From NCBI RefSeq assembly GCF_903772925.1, contig NZ_LR812090.1, forward strand, positions 3,308,599 through 3,372,598: a stretch of DNA of 64,000 nt, read 5' to 3'. Positions within the stretch are counted from its first letter, which is position 1; every line of letters starts with the position of its first letter. Positions 36,625 through 46,864 of the stretch are shown in pieces. The notes beneath the pieces are model-generated. The model was not told the DNA's origin. It searched no databases and saw only the letters and a list, made by a program, of their open reading frames with translations. The position numbers and the translations under genes were made by a program. The stretch comes from Alteromonas macleodii (GTDB lineage Bacteria > Pseudomonadota > Gammaproteobacteria > Enterobacterales > Alteromonadaceae).

Positions 36625-37071
36625 TTATACGGACTCTTGCGACGCATACTCATTTTTCATAAGCCATGCATATGCTGTAGTAAACGCGGTCTCTTGGAAC
36701 TGTTTTAGACCGGTTTCAGAGAATGGAACTGCTAGCGGGTTTCTGCGAAGCGACTCTTTAATATCCGTAGGGCTAAATACAATAACTTCTAACCCATCAA
36801 TTAACTCAATTGCTGCCTCTAACTTAAAGCCAATTGCACTTCCCGCAAATTTACCTTTGCTTTGACGTTGGCGAACGATCACTGCATCAATTTTATAGTC
36901 TTCGACAAGCTTCGCGAAGGTGCTTTGAAAGCTTTTTAGCCCCTTGGCGCTAGTATCGGCTAGGGTTAAGCGGCGCGTACGGCAGTCGGGCAGATGAAAC
37001 AAACCGTCAGCTAGCGACACCAAACTAATAATTGCTTCGTTACCTTTTAAATCTATACCACAGACTTTCAT
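36625..37071 (-). CDS. DUF3010 family protein
   Basis: 148 residues. It has the RNase H-like start MKVCGIDLKGNEAIISLVSL, AVIVRQRQSKGKFAGSAIGFKLEAAIEL and the motif VFSPTDIKESLRRNP found in DUF3010 proteins. The function is unknown; a ribonuclease-H-like fold is plausible. It stands as a single gene next to the phytochrome. Confidence 0.88.
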   Translation of the reverse strand: MKVCGIDLKGNEAIISLVSLADGLFHLPDCRTRRLTLADTSAKGLKSFQSTFAKLVEDYKIDAVIVRQRQSKGKFAGSAIGFKLEAAIELIDGLEVIVFSPTDIKESLRRNPLAVPFSETGLKQFQETAFTTAYAWLMKNEYASQESV

Positions 37072-37192
37072 ATTTATTCCTAATTACGTTTGCCTGCTAT
37101 TATAACCCATTTCGCGACTCTTATTCACTTGCGAGCGCTTTTCTTTACTTACCATCCATCATTCGTTACCGCACCTGCGGTGCCCTGCAAGG

Positions 37193-39847
37193 CTAACTTA
37201 GTACTGACCTGATAGTATCTTTAGACAAAGGCTTCACAAAATGCTCGTCGAACCCGGCAGTTTTAGAGTCTTCCACGTATTTGTCTGACCCCCACCCGCT
37301 TTGAGAGTAAAACTTAACGTTATCAGCTTCAGGTAAAACTTTAAGCATTTTAACTAGCTCATAGCCGTCTATGTCTGGCATGCCGATATCAAGGAATACA
37401 CAGTTTGGCTTAAAGGCTTTAAATTCCTCTACCGCTTCTGTAGGAGAGGTAATGCCCAAAGCAGTAACTCCCATCGACTCAGCTAGCAAGCAATAAGCAT
37501 CGATAAGATCTGCGTTGTCATCCACGAACATCACTTTACTTTTGCTTTGAATAACCGAATCAACTTCTTTACTATCTGACTGCTCGTACGCGGTTTTTGA
37601 AATAGGTAGCCTTACTTCAAAGGTGCTTCCTTGGTCAACGCCGTCACTTTTTACAGATACTTCACCGTGGTGTAAAGCCACCAGCTTACTTACCAAGGTT
37701 AGTCCGATACCAAGCCCGCCTTTGGTATGCGTAGAATGAGCTTCAATTTGAGTGAACATGTTAAACACGTCTTTTAGTCTGTCTTCAGGAATGCCCATAC
37801 CGTTGTCTTTAACAGAAACGACTATCATCACGCCTTCTTTTCTGATATCTACAACAATCTTTCCAGACTCTTTTGTATACTTGGTCGCGTTATGAATAAT
37901 GTTTGAGAATATCTGGCTTAAGCGCGCTTTATCTCCATAAACGGTTACATCTTCGGCAAGAAAATTTACGGATATATCGTGCTTCTTCGCTTTTACCTGC
38001 TGTTCGACAATTTCAAGAGAATCAGAAAGCACGTCTTGAATACTTAACCGCTCAAATTCAAGCTTGACCTTGCCCCGGGTTATACGAGATACATCCATTA
38101 AATCGTTAATCAGTTTAGACATGTATTCGGCTTGACGATTAATAATAGCCGTTACTCTTTTGCGGGTTTTGTCATCATCAACCGATTCTAAAATGCTCGC
38201 GCCTGACATAATTGGCCCCAGCGGGTTTCGCAGCTCATGCGCCAATGTAGCAAGGAATTCGTTTCTGTAATTATCCTGTTTTTCAAGCTCTTGGATACTA
38301 ATATGCATACGCTCTTGCACGTCAAGTGCGTATACCAAAAACATCCTGTTTAACCGGTTGGCAGTATCAACGTCTGTTTTATCGAAAGATATTGAACGCC
38401 CTTTAATGGTTCGAGTATGGATAGTAAACGCTGAACGAGGTTTAAGGCGTTCCGCTTTTGGCGCATCTTCTGATTTTTCATCTTCTGCGCCAATCCACTT
38501 TTGAACGCGATGGGTTTCTTTTCTAAACCAGGCGGTAAAGTACTGCTTTTTTTCAAACAGCGGGATGATCATAATACCCGCTATCCCATATTCTCGCGCT
38601 TCAGGGTAATCATCATAAAGTGAATCGTTAGTGTAAGGAAAACCACCTTCTTCACTCGCTTTTGAAAAGATGTCTTTTATAAGCTCTATCGGTAAAGTCG
38701 CACCGAGCGTAATGGTTTCGTACTGTGAATAGTAAACAAACCCTGAACTATTAAGCGCGTCTAAAAAAGCACGTTCTCCGCTTTTCACAACACGACTAAT
38801 GGGGTTTGCCGGGCCGATTCTGTCCAACATGGCATCTACTGCTTTATCAGTAATGTGCTTTTTGCGTTTCGCGATTTCTTCTTCTTTTGCCAATAAATGC
38901 CAGCTAAACAGTTGGCTTAAATTTTCGCACTGCAACCTTACATTTTGCGGTATATAACAGGGTTCGCGATGATGGCAGGAAATCAGCCCGTATAACTCTC
39001 CATCCGTCACTAAAGATATAGAGAACGAAGCGCGTAACCCTTGGTTTCTAATGTATTGAAGATGAATAGGCGAAAAGGTGCGTAGCAGAGAACGTGTAAG
39101 GTCTAAGCGATCTCTTCCCGTCTCCTCGGCAGAAGGTACTAACCTGGCTGGGGGCAGTTCTGTATCAGGCGTCAGCCTAACCCAGTTCGTTTTGTAAAGC
39201 TCTCTGGCCTGCTTAGGTATGTCTGATGCAGGAAAGTACAAGTCTTTATAAGACTCCATGTCTTCAGCTTTAGCTTCCGCTATAACCTTACCTGAGTAAT
39301 CATCATTGAATTTGTAAAGCACCACTCTATCAATGTTAGTGAGGTATTTAATGGTCGAAACCATCTCTTGCGCCATTTCACCTAGTGATGTCATTTCTTT
39401 GAAGCGTGGCGCGATAGACATGGAATAAAGCTTAATAAACTGCTCGGCGCTGTAAGCGTCTCTAAACTCTGTAGCAGGCTCTAGCTCTACCACATAGTGA
39501 TGACCTGAGTCGTAAACAACCGCTAAATAATCTTTGGCTTCGCCTTCCTTTAAAAGTGCTTTATTTAGAATCAACTTAATAGGCAGGCGTATTTTGCTTT
39601 TTGATACTCTATCGAAGGTTTCTTCAAGAAAAGCGCGCTCGTTAGTATCAGAGGAAAGAATATCCAAGAAGTTTTTTCCAACGATCCCCTCTGCAAATAT
39701 CGTTTCGCAGTTTTCACTGATAATTGAGATATTCAGGTCGTCGTAGCTAAACGCAATAAGAAAACCGTAACTTTGTACACTTTCGGGAATGTGTATCGGC
39801 TCGTCTTCACAACGTTCAAAGTTAAAGTTTTGAGGAGATTGATTCAT
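37193..39847 (-). CDS. Bacteriophytochrome hybrid histidine kinase
   Basis: 884 residues. PAS, GAF and PHY photosensory domains precede HisKA (His537 in LATLAHELRNPLG), HATPase (GGLGIGLTLV) and a receiver domain with Asp820. Cys13 (CEDEPIHIPE) is the bilin attachment residue of bacteriophytochromes. Asp209 of the PASDIP motif, His262 (SPIHLQY) and His292 (SCHH) match DrBphP Asp207, His260 and His290 at a constant offset of two. The PHY tongue has RSAF. It should switch between red and far-red light states with biliverdin. No heme oxygenase or dedicated response-regulator gene is adjacent; the receiver may act in cis. Confidence 0.93.
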   Translation of the reverse strand: MNQSPQNFNFERCEDEPIHIPESVQSYGFLIAFSYDDLNISIISENCETIFAEGIVGKNFLDILSSDTNERAFLEETFDRVSKSKIRLPIKLILNKALLKEGEAKDYLAVVYDSGHHYVVELEPATEFRDAYSAEQFIKLYSMSIAPRFKEMTSLGEMAQEMVSTIKYLTNIDRVVLYKFNDDYSGKVIAEAKAEDMESYKDLYFPASDIPKQARELYKTNWVRLTPDTELPPARLVPSAEETGRDRLDLTRSLLRTFSPIHLQYIRNQGLRASFSISLVTDGELYGLISCHHREPCYIPQNVRLQCENLSQLFSWHLLAKEEEIAKRKKHITDKAVDAMLDRIGPANPISRVVKSGERAFLDALNSSGFVYYSQYETITLGATLPIELIKDIFSKASEEGGFPYTNDSLYDDYPEAREYGIAGIMIIPLFEKKQYFTAWFRKETHRVQKWIGAEDEKSEDAPKAERLKPRSAFTIHTRTIKGRSISFDKTDVDTANRLNRMFLVYALDVQERMHISIQELEKQDNYRNEFLATLAHELRNPLGPIMSGASILESVDDDKTRKRVTAIINRQAEYMSKLINDLMDVSRITRGKVKLEFERLSIQDVLSDSLEIVEQQVKAKKHDISVNFLAEDVTVYGDKARLSQIFSNIIHNATKYTKESGKIVVDIRKEGVMIVVSVKDNGMGIPEDRLKDVFNMFTQIEAHSTHTKGGLGIGLTLVSKLVALHHGEVSVKSDGVDQGSTFEVRLPISKTAYEQSDSKEVDSVIQSKSKVMFVDDNADLIDAYCLLAESMGVTALGITSPTEAVEEFKAFKPNCVFLDIGMPDIDGYELVKMLKVLPEADNVKFYSQSGWGSDKYVEDSKTAGFDEHFVKPLSKDTIRSVLS

Positions 39848-39937
39848 AGAGTTCCTAAAGTTTGTATCCGTCCGTCATACACGCGCATGAATCGAAAACT
39901 ATCACATCGACAAGCCAAATTATAATACGCTTACGTT

Positions 39938-41134
39938 TTACTGGCTTAATTTAATTAAACGCCCGCCTTCCTTATCTTCAAGCATGTAGATGTTGCCCAT
40001 GCTGTCTTGTTCGACTTCACGCACTCGCTTACCCCACTCGTAACGCTCAGCTTCTTCAACTTTCCACTTACCTTTAACATTTTTATTGAAGGCAACACGA
40101 ATCAGCGCTTTTGAAGACAAACCACCGATGAAACCGTTACCTTTCCAGTCGCTAAACTTATTGCCTTTGTAAATGATAAAACCGGCTGGGCTGATAGCAG
40201 GAACCCACGCTAATTCAGGTGACTTAAAAATAGGGATGTCTTCGTGATTAGGTATTTTTACGCCTGAATAATGGTCGCCTTGCGACACAGTGGGATAACC
40301 GTAATTGCGAGCTTTTTCGATAAGGTTGAGTTCATCACCATGGCGCGGCCCCATTTCGTGAACCCATAAATTACCTTCCTCATCAAAGTCGATACCTAAA
40401 GGGTTGCGGTGACCTAATGTCCAAATTTGTTCGGTTACGCTGCCCTGGCCATAAAACGGATTATCTTCTGGCACACTTCCATCTTCGTTCAAGCGCACAA
40501 TCTTGCCCAAATTCATTGCCATGTTTTGAGCTGGCGTAAATTTCTGGCGTTCACCAGAGGTAATAAACAAATAGCCATCAGGGGAAAACGCCATGCGATG
40601 TGAATAATGACCGTTACCCGTCACTTTGGGTGACTGACGCCAAATTATCGTTTTACCAGATAGCTTCGCGCCACTATCGCTAACACTAAGCGTGGCTCGC
40701 TCAATTACTGCACCGCTAAACGCATCGTCTTTTTCATCCCGTTCAATATAGGAAATATAAATAGTGTTGTTCGACGCAAAGTCAGGATGAATAATGACAT
40801 CACCTAAACCGCCCTGCCCGCGTGCAGTAACGTTTGGCACGTTGCTAACAGCAAAACGCTTCTGCTGGTTTTTATCGAGCAACCACAGAGTTCCCGCTTT
40901 TTCAGTTACCAAGCTGTGCCCATCTGGCAAAAACGTCATGGCCCACGGGCTGTCAAAGGTAGCTTGAACACTACCTTTAACGGTCGAGCCATTGCTGCCT
41001 TTCATATCAATTTGCATTGCTGAGCCAGATTCTGCACAGCCAGTAAATGAGGTTACCAATGCTGCAGCAATAACCAATTTTTTAAGCGTTACAATTTTAC
41101 CTACTGTAAGATTTGTTGTTTGATCAGTTTGCAT
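39938..41134 (-). CDS. PQQ-type aldose sugar dehydrogenase (lipoprotein)
   Basis: 398 residues. After a hydrophobic N-terminus the lipobox FTGC (Cys33) predicts outer-membrane or periplasmic lipoprotein attachment; a 16-residue pre-region before the hydrophobic core is unusual. The six-bladed propeller of the soluble glucose dehydrogenase/aldose dehydrogenase family is indicated by WAMTFLPDG, QGGLGDVIIHPDF, YSHRMAFSPDGYLFITSG, LGHRNPLGIDFD and WVHEMGPRHGDELNLI, where His in the last motif is the known PQQ-side residue in the family. It oxidises aldoses to lactones. PQQ synthesis genes are not in the window. Confidence 0.9.
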   Translation of the reverse strand: MQTDQTTNLTVGKIVTLKKLVIAAALVTSFTGCAESGSAMQIDMKGSNGSTVKGSVQATFDSPWAMTFLPDGHSLVTEKAGTLWLLDKNQQKRFAVSNVPNVTARGQGGLGDVIIHPDFASNNTIYISYIERDEKDDAFSGAVIERATLSVSDSGAKLSGKTIIWRQSPKVTGNGHYSHRMAFSPDGYLFITSGERQKFTPAQNMAMNLGKIVRLNEDGSVPEDNPFYGQGSVTEQIWTLGHRNPLGIDFDEEGNLWVHEMGPRHGDELNLIEKARNYGYPTVSQGDHYSGVKIPNHEDIPIFKSPELAWVPAISPAGFIIYKGNKFSDWKGNGFIGGLSSKALIRVAFNKNVKGKWKVEEAERYEWGKRVREVEQDSMGNIYMLEDKEGGRLIKLSQ

Positions 41135-41898
41135 AATGGTGATTAACCTTATTCAAGGTTCGCGTACAGCTAAACACAAAAATGTGCCAAGCAAACCGTT
41201 ATGGCTAAGTGTGTTACGTCTATCGAGTTAAATGGGTTTAACTTTTTTCTTTTACTGCTTTTCCTATTTCCTTATTGTGCTGATAAGCACGGGTGAACCT
41301 AGCCCCCCTTTAACAATATGTACCGGATTTTGATATTCACTTGTGATTATCATCATACGCATCATCAAGGCGGTGTCATAATTGGAAATAAGGTTGAGTG
41401 CAATAGCGGTGAACGTTTTGGCAATAAGAAGATGTGATTCACATAATGACATGAACCTCTTTGTTTTTTTAGAAGCTCGATAACTATATCAAAAAGTTTT
41501 AACTGTGGCGCTGATGGGTGTACCCGTGGTATCACAAACCTTCCACCGGAAGCGAAGAAGACTATGAGTTTGAAGTTGAGGTAATAGCATCGCATTTAGA
41601 TGCAGACATCAATGCTTATTAATTGGCTCCCCATAATAGAAGCGATGATAAATCTATGTTTATGAAGATAAAATAGATAATTTGGAACCCTATGCAGGGT
41701 ACTTGTAGGCGAAGACTATAACGTTTATATCCAATTTTTTGGGGTGGTCTCAACAAACACTAAGAAAAACTAGCCATTTAGACATTCGATAGATAATAAT
41801 CCATTATCTCCAATGGGCACAAGCGCCGATTGTACCTATGCATGTTGTTAAGGTCTGTTGTGGAAAAGAAAGCGGTTTCGCTTATTAGCTGAACTCTC
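41135..41898. other. Long intergenic region with an unrecognised coding relic
   Basis: 764 bases between the PQQ dehydrogenase and the small periplasmic protein. An open plus-strand frame from 41515 to 41622, with a possible GTG start at 41518, gives a 34-residue acidic peptide (ends HLDADINAY) that reads like coding sequence, but it has no clear start signal and no recognised family. It may be the remnant of a decayed gene. No IS end or RNA was identified. Confidence 0.45.
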
Positions 41899-42315
41899 TT
41901 ATTCTATACGCTTGAATTTCACTGACATTCTCGAGCCGCGTTTCTTCAAAAAGTAAGAAGTTAAAGCACCAGATGATATTTCAACGACGTCGTTTTGTTG
42001 TAGTGATAATGTCCTGGATACGCCCATCTGTTTCCAACGTTGATTGTTACCCAAAGTGATTATATACATGCCATTTATCTTTTTAGCATCGGATATTACA
42101 AACGTTTTCTGAGTATCAACGTCTTTATATTTAGTTGCACCAAATTTATCTTCTTGCGCGGCAAGATGCTGCTTAGCATATCGATCGAAACATGAAAGTC
42201 GCTTACTATCGCTTTGAATAGATATACAAGTTTCTAGTTCATCAATGCTAATACTTGCACTAACGGTAGTGCTAATAAAAACAACAAGTAGAGATATCGA
42301 GTGCCTTAGCCCCAT
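41899..42315 (-). CDS. Small secreted protein of unknown function
   Basis: 138 residues with a signal peptide (about 20 residues, ending TVSA). The mature part starts ISIDELETCISIQSDSKRLSC, followed by FDRYA, a two-cysteine motif seen in several short periplasmic proteins, then a C-terminal beta-rich section ending KKRGSRMSVKFKRIE. No domain is recognised. The upstream terminator of the TonB receptor gene ends ten bases before this start; its T-run passes into the AGGAAA ribosome-binding site, so expression may depend on readthrough. Confidence 0.7.
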   Translation of the reverse strand: MGLRHSISLLVVFISTTVSASISIDELETCISIQSDSKRLSCFDRYAKQHLAAQEDKFGATKYKDVDTQKTFVISDAKKINGMYIITLGNNQRWKQMGVSRTLSLQQNDVVEISSGALTSYFLKKRGSRMSVKFKRIE

Positions 42316-42322
42316 AATATTT

Positions 42323-42357
42323 CCTAAAAAAAGAGGGCGCCAAGAGCGCTCCCTTTT
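42323..42357 (-). terminator. Terminator between TonB receptor and small secreted protein
   Basis: AGGG and CCCT, then CGC and GCG, pair around a five-base loop with a two-base bulge. On the minus strand the stem is followed by TTTTTTT. It starts 27 bases after the receptor stop and ends ten bases before the next start. Confidence 0.8.
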
Positions 42358-42383
42358 AATGGTTAGATTAAATAAATCTGCTT

Positions 42384-45200
42384 TTAAAATGACACAGAAA
42401 CACTTGAGAAGAGTCTCCGACCAATAACGTCGTAAGTTCCAGGCTCAGTGTTGGCATTAAATGCACTGTGGAAATACGGTGGAGCTTCGTCAGCTATATT
42501 GTTTATACCTGCCGAAACGGTAACATTTTCCCATTGATATGTCGCTGCAATATCGTGGTAAATCGTCTGTTCAGCAGTTACGTCAGCAGCCGAACTCGCT
42601 GACGCAAAGCGGTCTGTAGCTTCACCGATAAAGCGTACTTTATAATCTAGCGTCCAGCCGTCACCGTATATACCGATGTTTGACTGCCAGCGCCACTCAG
42701 GGAAAACTTCAAAACCGTTTGCAGTACCTGCTAGCTCAATAGTTCCAGTTAAAGGATAGTCACGCTCGTAACTGTCTAAATAAGTCGCGCTCCAACTTAC
42801 GCTTACGCCTTGAACAGCGCCTAAATCTAAAGGAGAATCATACGCTACGTCAAAATCCCAACCTGAGGTTGTTAGCGTACCTTGGTTTGCCAACGTAGTT
42901 TTCGCATCGGTTGGGAAATTTCCAAATTCAGCTGTATTGTGAGGACCGCCTGAGGTATCAAACGGATCACATGCGACAGATTCGAAATTCACAGAGTTCA
43001 TACACTGTCTGTAAAGATCATTCATGTCGGGGCTGCCAATCACTTTGTCTATTTCAATTTTCCAATAGTCAATGTTAAACGCAAAGCCTTCAAGCCATTG
43101 TGGTTGATAAACCAAGCCTATGTTTTGCGATTTTGATTCTTCAGGCTCTAAAGGGTCACTCGGCGCTGCGACTGTGTAAGTAGATTGCCAAGCAAAGCCA
43201 TATTCACCCGCATCTGTTGTATCTACACCAGATTGAATACAGTTGTCGTACATGGTTTGTGTGATATCGCCTGCCGCCAGTTTTCTATCCCCGAATTCAC
43301 ACACAGACAGTATTATTGGAAAGTCTGTTTGGTCGCCTTGGTTCAACTCAGCGATATTTGGCGCGCGGAAACCAGTTGCATAAGAAGCTCTAAAACGCAA
43401 TTCTTCTGTGGCGGCGTAATCAGCACCAATTTTATACGTTGTACTATCACCAGCGGAAGTATTGTAATCAGAGTAACGTGCTGAAGCATTTACTGTTAAG
43501 TTTTCAAGTACAGGAAGATAAAGCTCACCATACACTTCGTCTACTGAAAAAGAACCAGAAAGCGGATCGCTCGCGCCACCAGTTGTTAAACCATTTGCAA
43601 TAAATTCATCAGGTGAAAAGCTACCTTCTTCGTTTCGGTGCTCGTAGCCAACAGCCCAGCCTGTATAACCACCAGGAAGTTCGAACATCTCGCCAGAAAG
43701 GTTAAATGTGAATAGCTCCATCTGACCACGGTATATATCTTTTAGAGAGCCAGTAGTGAGGTAATCCATTTGCTCTTGCGAGATATTTCCGTAATCCGAA
43801 AACGGGTCAAGAACCCCCGGACACGCTGAATCTGAGGCGCAGGCGTCAGGATCAACAGCAATTGCCCAGCGATCGAATCGACCATAGTTAAGAGTTTCGT
43901 CACTGGTTTCTGTTTCTGAATGACTATACGAAGCGTCCCAGAAAAGCGTGTCATTTAATAACGAACCGTTTAGCCCAGCGACCATGCGATAAGTATCGGT
44001 AGACTGTCTAAATAGTCGACCACCCGATTCAACGAAACGTCGGTTTATGCGAACAGAAGTTGGACCATCAGCACCGATTAATGACCAGTTATCAGCACCG
44101 TTAACACCAAAAGGGTTGAATGGGTTATTTGCAGGCACATAATCATTCCATTGTACACCATTATTTGGTGTTTCTACTGTTGGCGATACAGCAAATGAAG
44201 CGTCTGGAGCAAGACGTTGTTGCGAAGTACGTCGAGTGTAAGTCCCCTCAAAATAACCCGTTACATTGCTCGTCAATTCAAGCTTGCCAAGCATCGCCAT
44301 CTGCCAACGCTCATTGGGTGTAATTAACGCATTTACGGGAGAGTAATCATAAATATCACCTGATTCAAACGGGCGAACTTGACCTGATGATGCATCGACA
44401 ATGTAATTGCCCGCACTTGTTCTAATACGACGACTGTTAGATGAGCCTGAAGGCTCGAGCGCGAATGAGCCATCGCTTTGAAGCAGCGGGAAAAGAGTTT
44501 GGTTCGCAAAATCTTTTTCTTCCTGCTTCATTTCTTCTTGGTTCATGTATGCGAGAGAAAGGACAATATTTCCTTTATCACCCGCCACACCTGCTTTTAC
44601 GTACATGCCATCATCGCGTGCCTGTCGATCTTCTGTGCCAAAGCCTAAATTAGCACCGTATTCAACCCCTTCGAACGTATCATCTAGAACGAAGTTTACT
44701 ACACCAGAAAGCGCATCTGATCCATAAATAGTTGAAGCACCGTCTTTTAGCACATCCACTCTTTTGATTAACGCTTGCGGTACAACGTTAAGATCTACAG
44801 CACCATCCCCTGAGGCATCACCAATCATTCTGCGACCGTTAATAAGAACTAGTGTTCTATTAAAACCCAAGCCTCGTAAATCGATCTTCTTTTGCCCTTG
44901 GTCTGAGCCATTATTGGTCGATGTTCCCATTTGATATCCAGTAAATGCTGGGACATCTTTTAAGAACTCATCAATACTAGCGACACCTGCCTGCATAAGG
45001 TCACCGCTGTCAAATGATGAAATTGGACTTGATGAGCTAAATTCTGACCTCGCAATACGGGAACCTGTTACTGAGATTTTTTCAACATTCTCCTCTGACT
45101 GAAGATCTTGAGCATTAATTACTGTCGGTGTTAAGGCACCTGCGGTTCCAAAAACTAAAGCAGTCCGTACCGCACTATATATTCTTTTTTTTGTGTGCAT
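42384..45200 (-). CDS. TonB-dependent outer-membrane receptor
   Basis: 938 residues. A signal peptide (to about TVINAQ) is followed by a TonB-box-like EKISVTGSRIARSEF, the plug (RGLGFNRTLVLINGRRMIG, VDVLKDGASTIYGSDALSGVVNFV) and a barrel ending in SVSVSF. The receptor belongs to the large group used for uptake of oligosaccharides, peptides or other non-iron substrates in Alteromonadales; the substrate is unknown. A terminator follows. Its promoter region, 45201 onward, abuts a decayed insertion sequence. Confidence 0.9.
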   Translation of the reverse strand: MHTKKRIYSAVRTALVFGTAGALTPTVINAQDLQSEENVEKISVTGSRIARSEFSSSSPISSFDSGDLMQAGVASIDEFLKDVPAFTGYQMGTSTNNGSDQGQKKIDLRGLGFNRTLVLINGRRMIGDASGDGAVDLNVVPQALIKRVDVLKDGASTIYGSDALSGVVNFVLDDTFEGVEYGANLGFGTEDRQARDDGMYVKAGVAGDKGNIVLSLAYMNQEEMKQEEKDFANQTLFPLLQSDGSFALEPSGSSNSRRIRTSAGNYIVDASSGQVRPFESGDIYDYSPVNALITPNERWQMAMLGKLELTSNVTGYFEGTYTRRTSQQRLAPDASFAVSPTVETPNNGVQWNDYVPANNPFNPFGVNGADNWSLIGADGPTSVRINRRFVESGGRLFRQSTDTYRMVAGLNGSLLNDTLFWDASYSHSETETSDETLNYGRFDRWAIAVDPDACASDSACPGVLDPFSDYGNISQEQMDYLTTGSLKDIYRGQMELFTFNLSGEMFELPGGYTGWAVGYEHRNEEGSFSPDEFIANGLTTGGASDPLSGSFSVDEVYGELYLPVLENLTVNASARYSDYNTSAGDSTTYKIGADYAATEELRFRASYATGFRAPNIAELNQGDQTDFPIILSVCEFGDRKLAAGDITQTMYDNCIQSGVDTTDAGEYGFAWQSTYTVAAPSDPLEPEESKSQNIGLVYQPQWLEGFAFNIDYWKIEIDKVIGSPDMNDLYRQCMNSVNFESVACDPFDTSGGPHNTAEFGNFPTDAKTTLANQGTLTTSGWDFDVAYDSPLDLGAVQGVSVSWSATYLDSYERDYPLTGTIELAGTANGFEVFPEWRWQSNIGIYGDGWTLDYKVRFIGEATDRFASASSAADVTAEQTIYHDIAATYQWENVTVSAGINNIADEAPPYFHSAFNANTEPGTYDVIGRRLFSSVSVSF

Positions 45201-45809
45201 TTTGAGTTTCCCATTTGTTAGGTTGATATTTTTCCTTACAACAAATCCGATTTAATAACGTAAGTTAGTTAAATCGTTACTTTCTAATGTACCACTCAAT
45301 AAGTAAAATTAAATACTTTTGGCGCAAATAATTTATTTATGTATTGACATCTCGTCCCGTCAAAGCACTCTTTCTAGGCCAACTATCTGACCAATTTAAA
45401 GTTTATTTCTTTCAACACTCACCTAAAAGTAGCAATTTTTTACAAATATTGACAATTTTATAGTCGCTTTAGAGTAAGCTTATCCAGCATATAGGAATTG
45501 TTTAAAAAGCCAGAGCGACTATGACTGCGCAGGAAAAGCAAACTATAAAAAGCTCGCGCCTGATAGCGAGGAAAAGAGCTTCAGTTGTATCAAAAGCCTG
45601 CCTGTGTTTTTATTGGCGCATTACTCACTCTTAGCATAAGCTTCCATGCAAATGCTAAAGTGCGTTACGAGACTCACGTTACTCTGCATTACCAAATAGC
45701 AGCGAATAATAAGGGTTGACCTTTGTTACCAAACTAGACACGTTTAAAAGCCACAATACGACTGCTTTTGTAGCTATAAAGCTAACGGTGAATTAGCCAT
45801 GGCGCTAGC
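45201..45809. other. Upstream region of the TonB receptor, no gene seen
   Basis: About 600 bases carrying the receptor's promoter region. A 37-codon open frame at 45521 begins MTAQEKQTIKSSRL but has no recognised family and no strong start signal. Nothing else is called. Confidence 0.5.
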
Positions 45810-46495
45810 AATGAGCTATGAAAAAAGTGTCCTGAACCGTTTACCATAATGTAAACTGTCATTTATCAAATCAACGCCAATTTATGGTTTAGCTGCTCCA
45901 GTATTTTTAATGCTTGGGCTATTTGTCTTTTGGCCGATACTCGTTAAATTTTGCGCTTCAGGTTCAGCCCCATTTGGCAGAAGATGCGATAGACTCGCTT
46001 ATTTTTGAAGGGTAAAGCGTTTGAATCACATTCGACCCAAACACTTTAAAAACCTGCTCATGCCGACTTTTCCAAGACCGAATTGATAGCATCAATGATA
46101 GCAGCATCCACTCTGCGCCAGTCTCTCCCTGAAGTATAATTAATCCACTCGGTTAATACCAACTAACACAAAGGCCTTATTGATACTTAGTCCATCATCA
46201 ACAAGGACACTAACGCACTCTTGTTTCTCTGCTGTCATCAACCCTTTTTTGCAGCAAGCTACTCAATGGCATTATTTTCGAAGCCGACATCTGCAAACAC
46301 CTCTTTGAATTCGGCATTTTCTTCTTCAGCTCTTTCAACCATCTGACGTCAGATTCTTCAATGCCGTCGCACTTGGACTTCCAACTGTAATAGGTTGTTC
46401 TGCTGATACCGTTTTTCCTGCAGGCTTCCTCGTCCTTCGTACCTAGATCAACTTCTTTTAACATTTTAATGATATGAGATTCTGTGAAGCGTGAC
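45810..46495 (-). mobile_element. Decayed IS3-family insertion sequence (orfA and orfB fragments)
   Basis: On the minus strand the orfA start is lost (a stop precedes KSRFTESHIIKMLKEV) and the reading frame shifts twice; in the second frame it reads AEEENAEFKEVFADVGFENN and then a stop. Further downstream the orfB frame gives EKQECVSVLVDDGLSINKAF and GINR, then after stops NKRVYRIFCQMGLNLKR and finally DSLHYGKRFRTLF. These are the usual IS3 (IS407-type) orfA/orfB blocks in order. The DDE catalytic part is missing or disrupted, so it cannot move. Confidence 0.85.
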
Positions 46496-46778
46496 TTTTA
46501 TAGTTGTCTCCTGCATTCATCATTGCAAAAAACGTCAGTTAAATCTGCGTCAGTTTAGGGGAAGTGGACGACTACTTTGCAGCAGATGTACCGATGACGA
46601 AATTAAACTAAAGCATGCTGTAAAAGATACCAGTAAAGTGTGTCAGGGCGCCGGCAATTACGGACATTTGACTACGACAGACAACTTAGCAGATAAAGAA
46701 GTTTTCTTCGCTGACATACATAGCTTAAATTCTAAACGAGTAAAGATGGAGAACTTTTGCATTATATGCGCTGGGGTA

Positions 46779-46808
46779 TAAAAAAGCCGCCTTAGATTAG
46801 AAGGCGGC
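46779..46808 (-). terminator. Terminator after the 1093-residue TonB receptor
   Basis: GCCGCCTT (46786-46793) and AAGGCGGC (46801-46808) pair around a seven-base loop; on the minus strand TTTTTT follows. It lies about 55 bases after the stop. Confidence 0.92.
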
Positions 46809-46864
46809 ATCGTCTACATTTTGTACTCCGCAATATTTCTATTGAAGAATACTAAGCTTTCTAT

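Noticed and set aside
41264-41595. Two minus-strand frames in the long intergenic region
   Set aside because: They overlap each other in different frames, lack start signals and match no family.
46491-46781. 96-codon plus-strand frame after the IS3 relic
   Set aside because: Unrelated to any family by eye, codon use is poor, and the region overlaps relic DNA; probably a chance frame.
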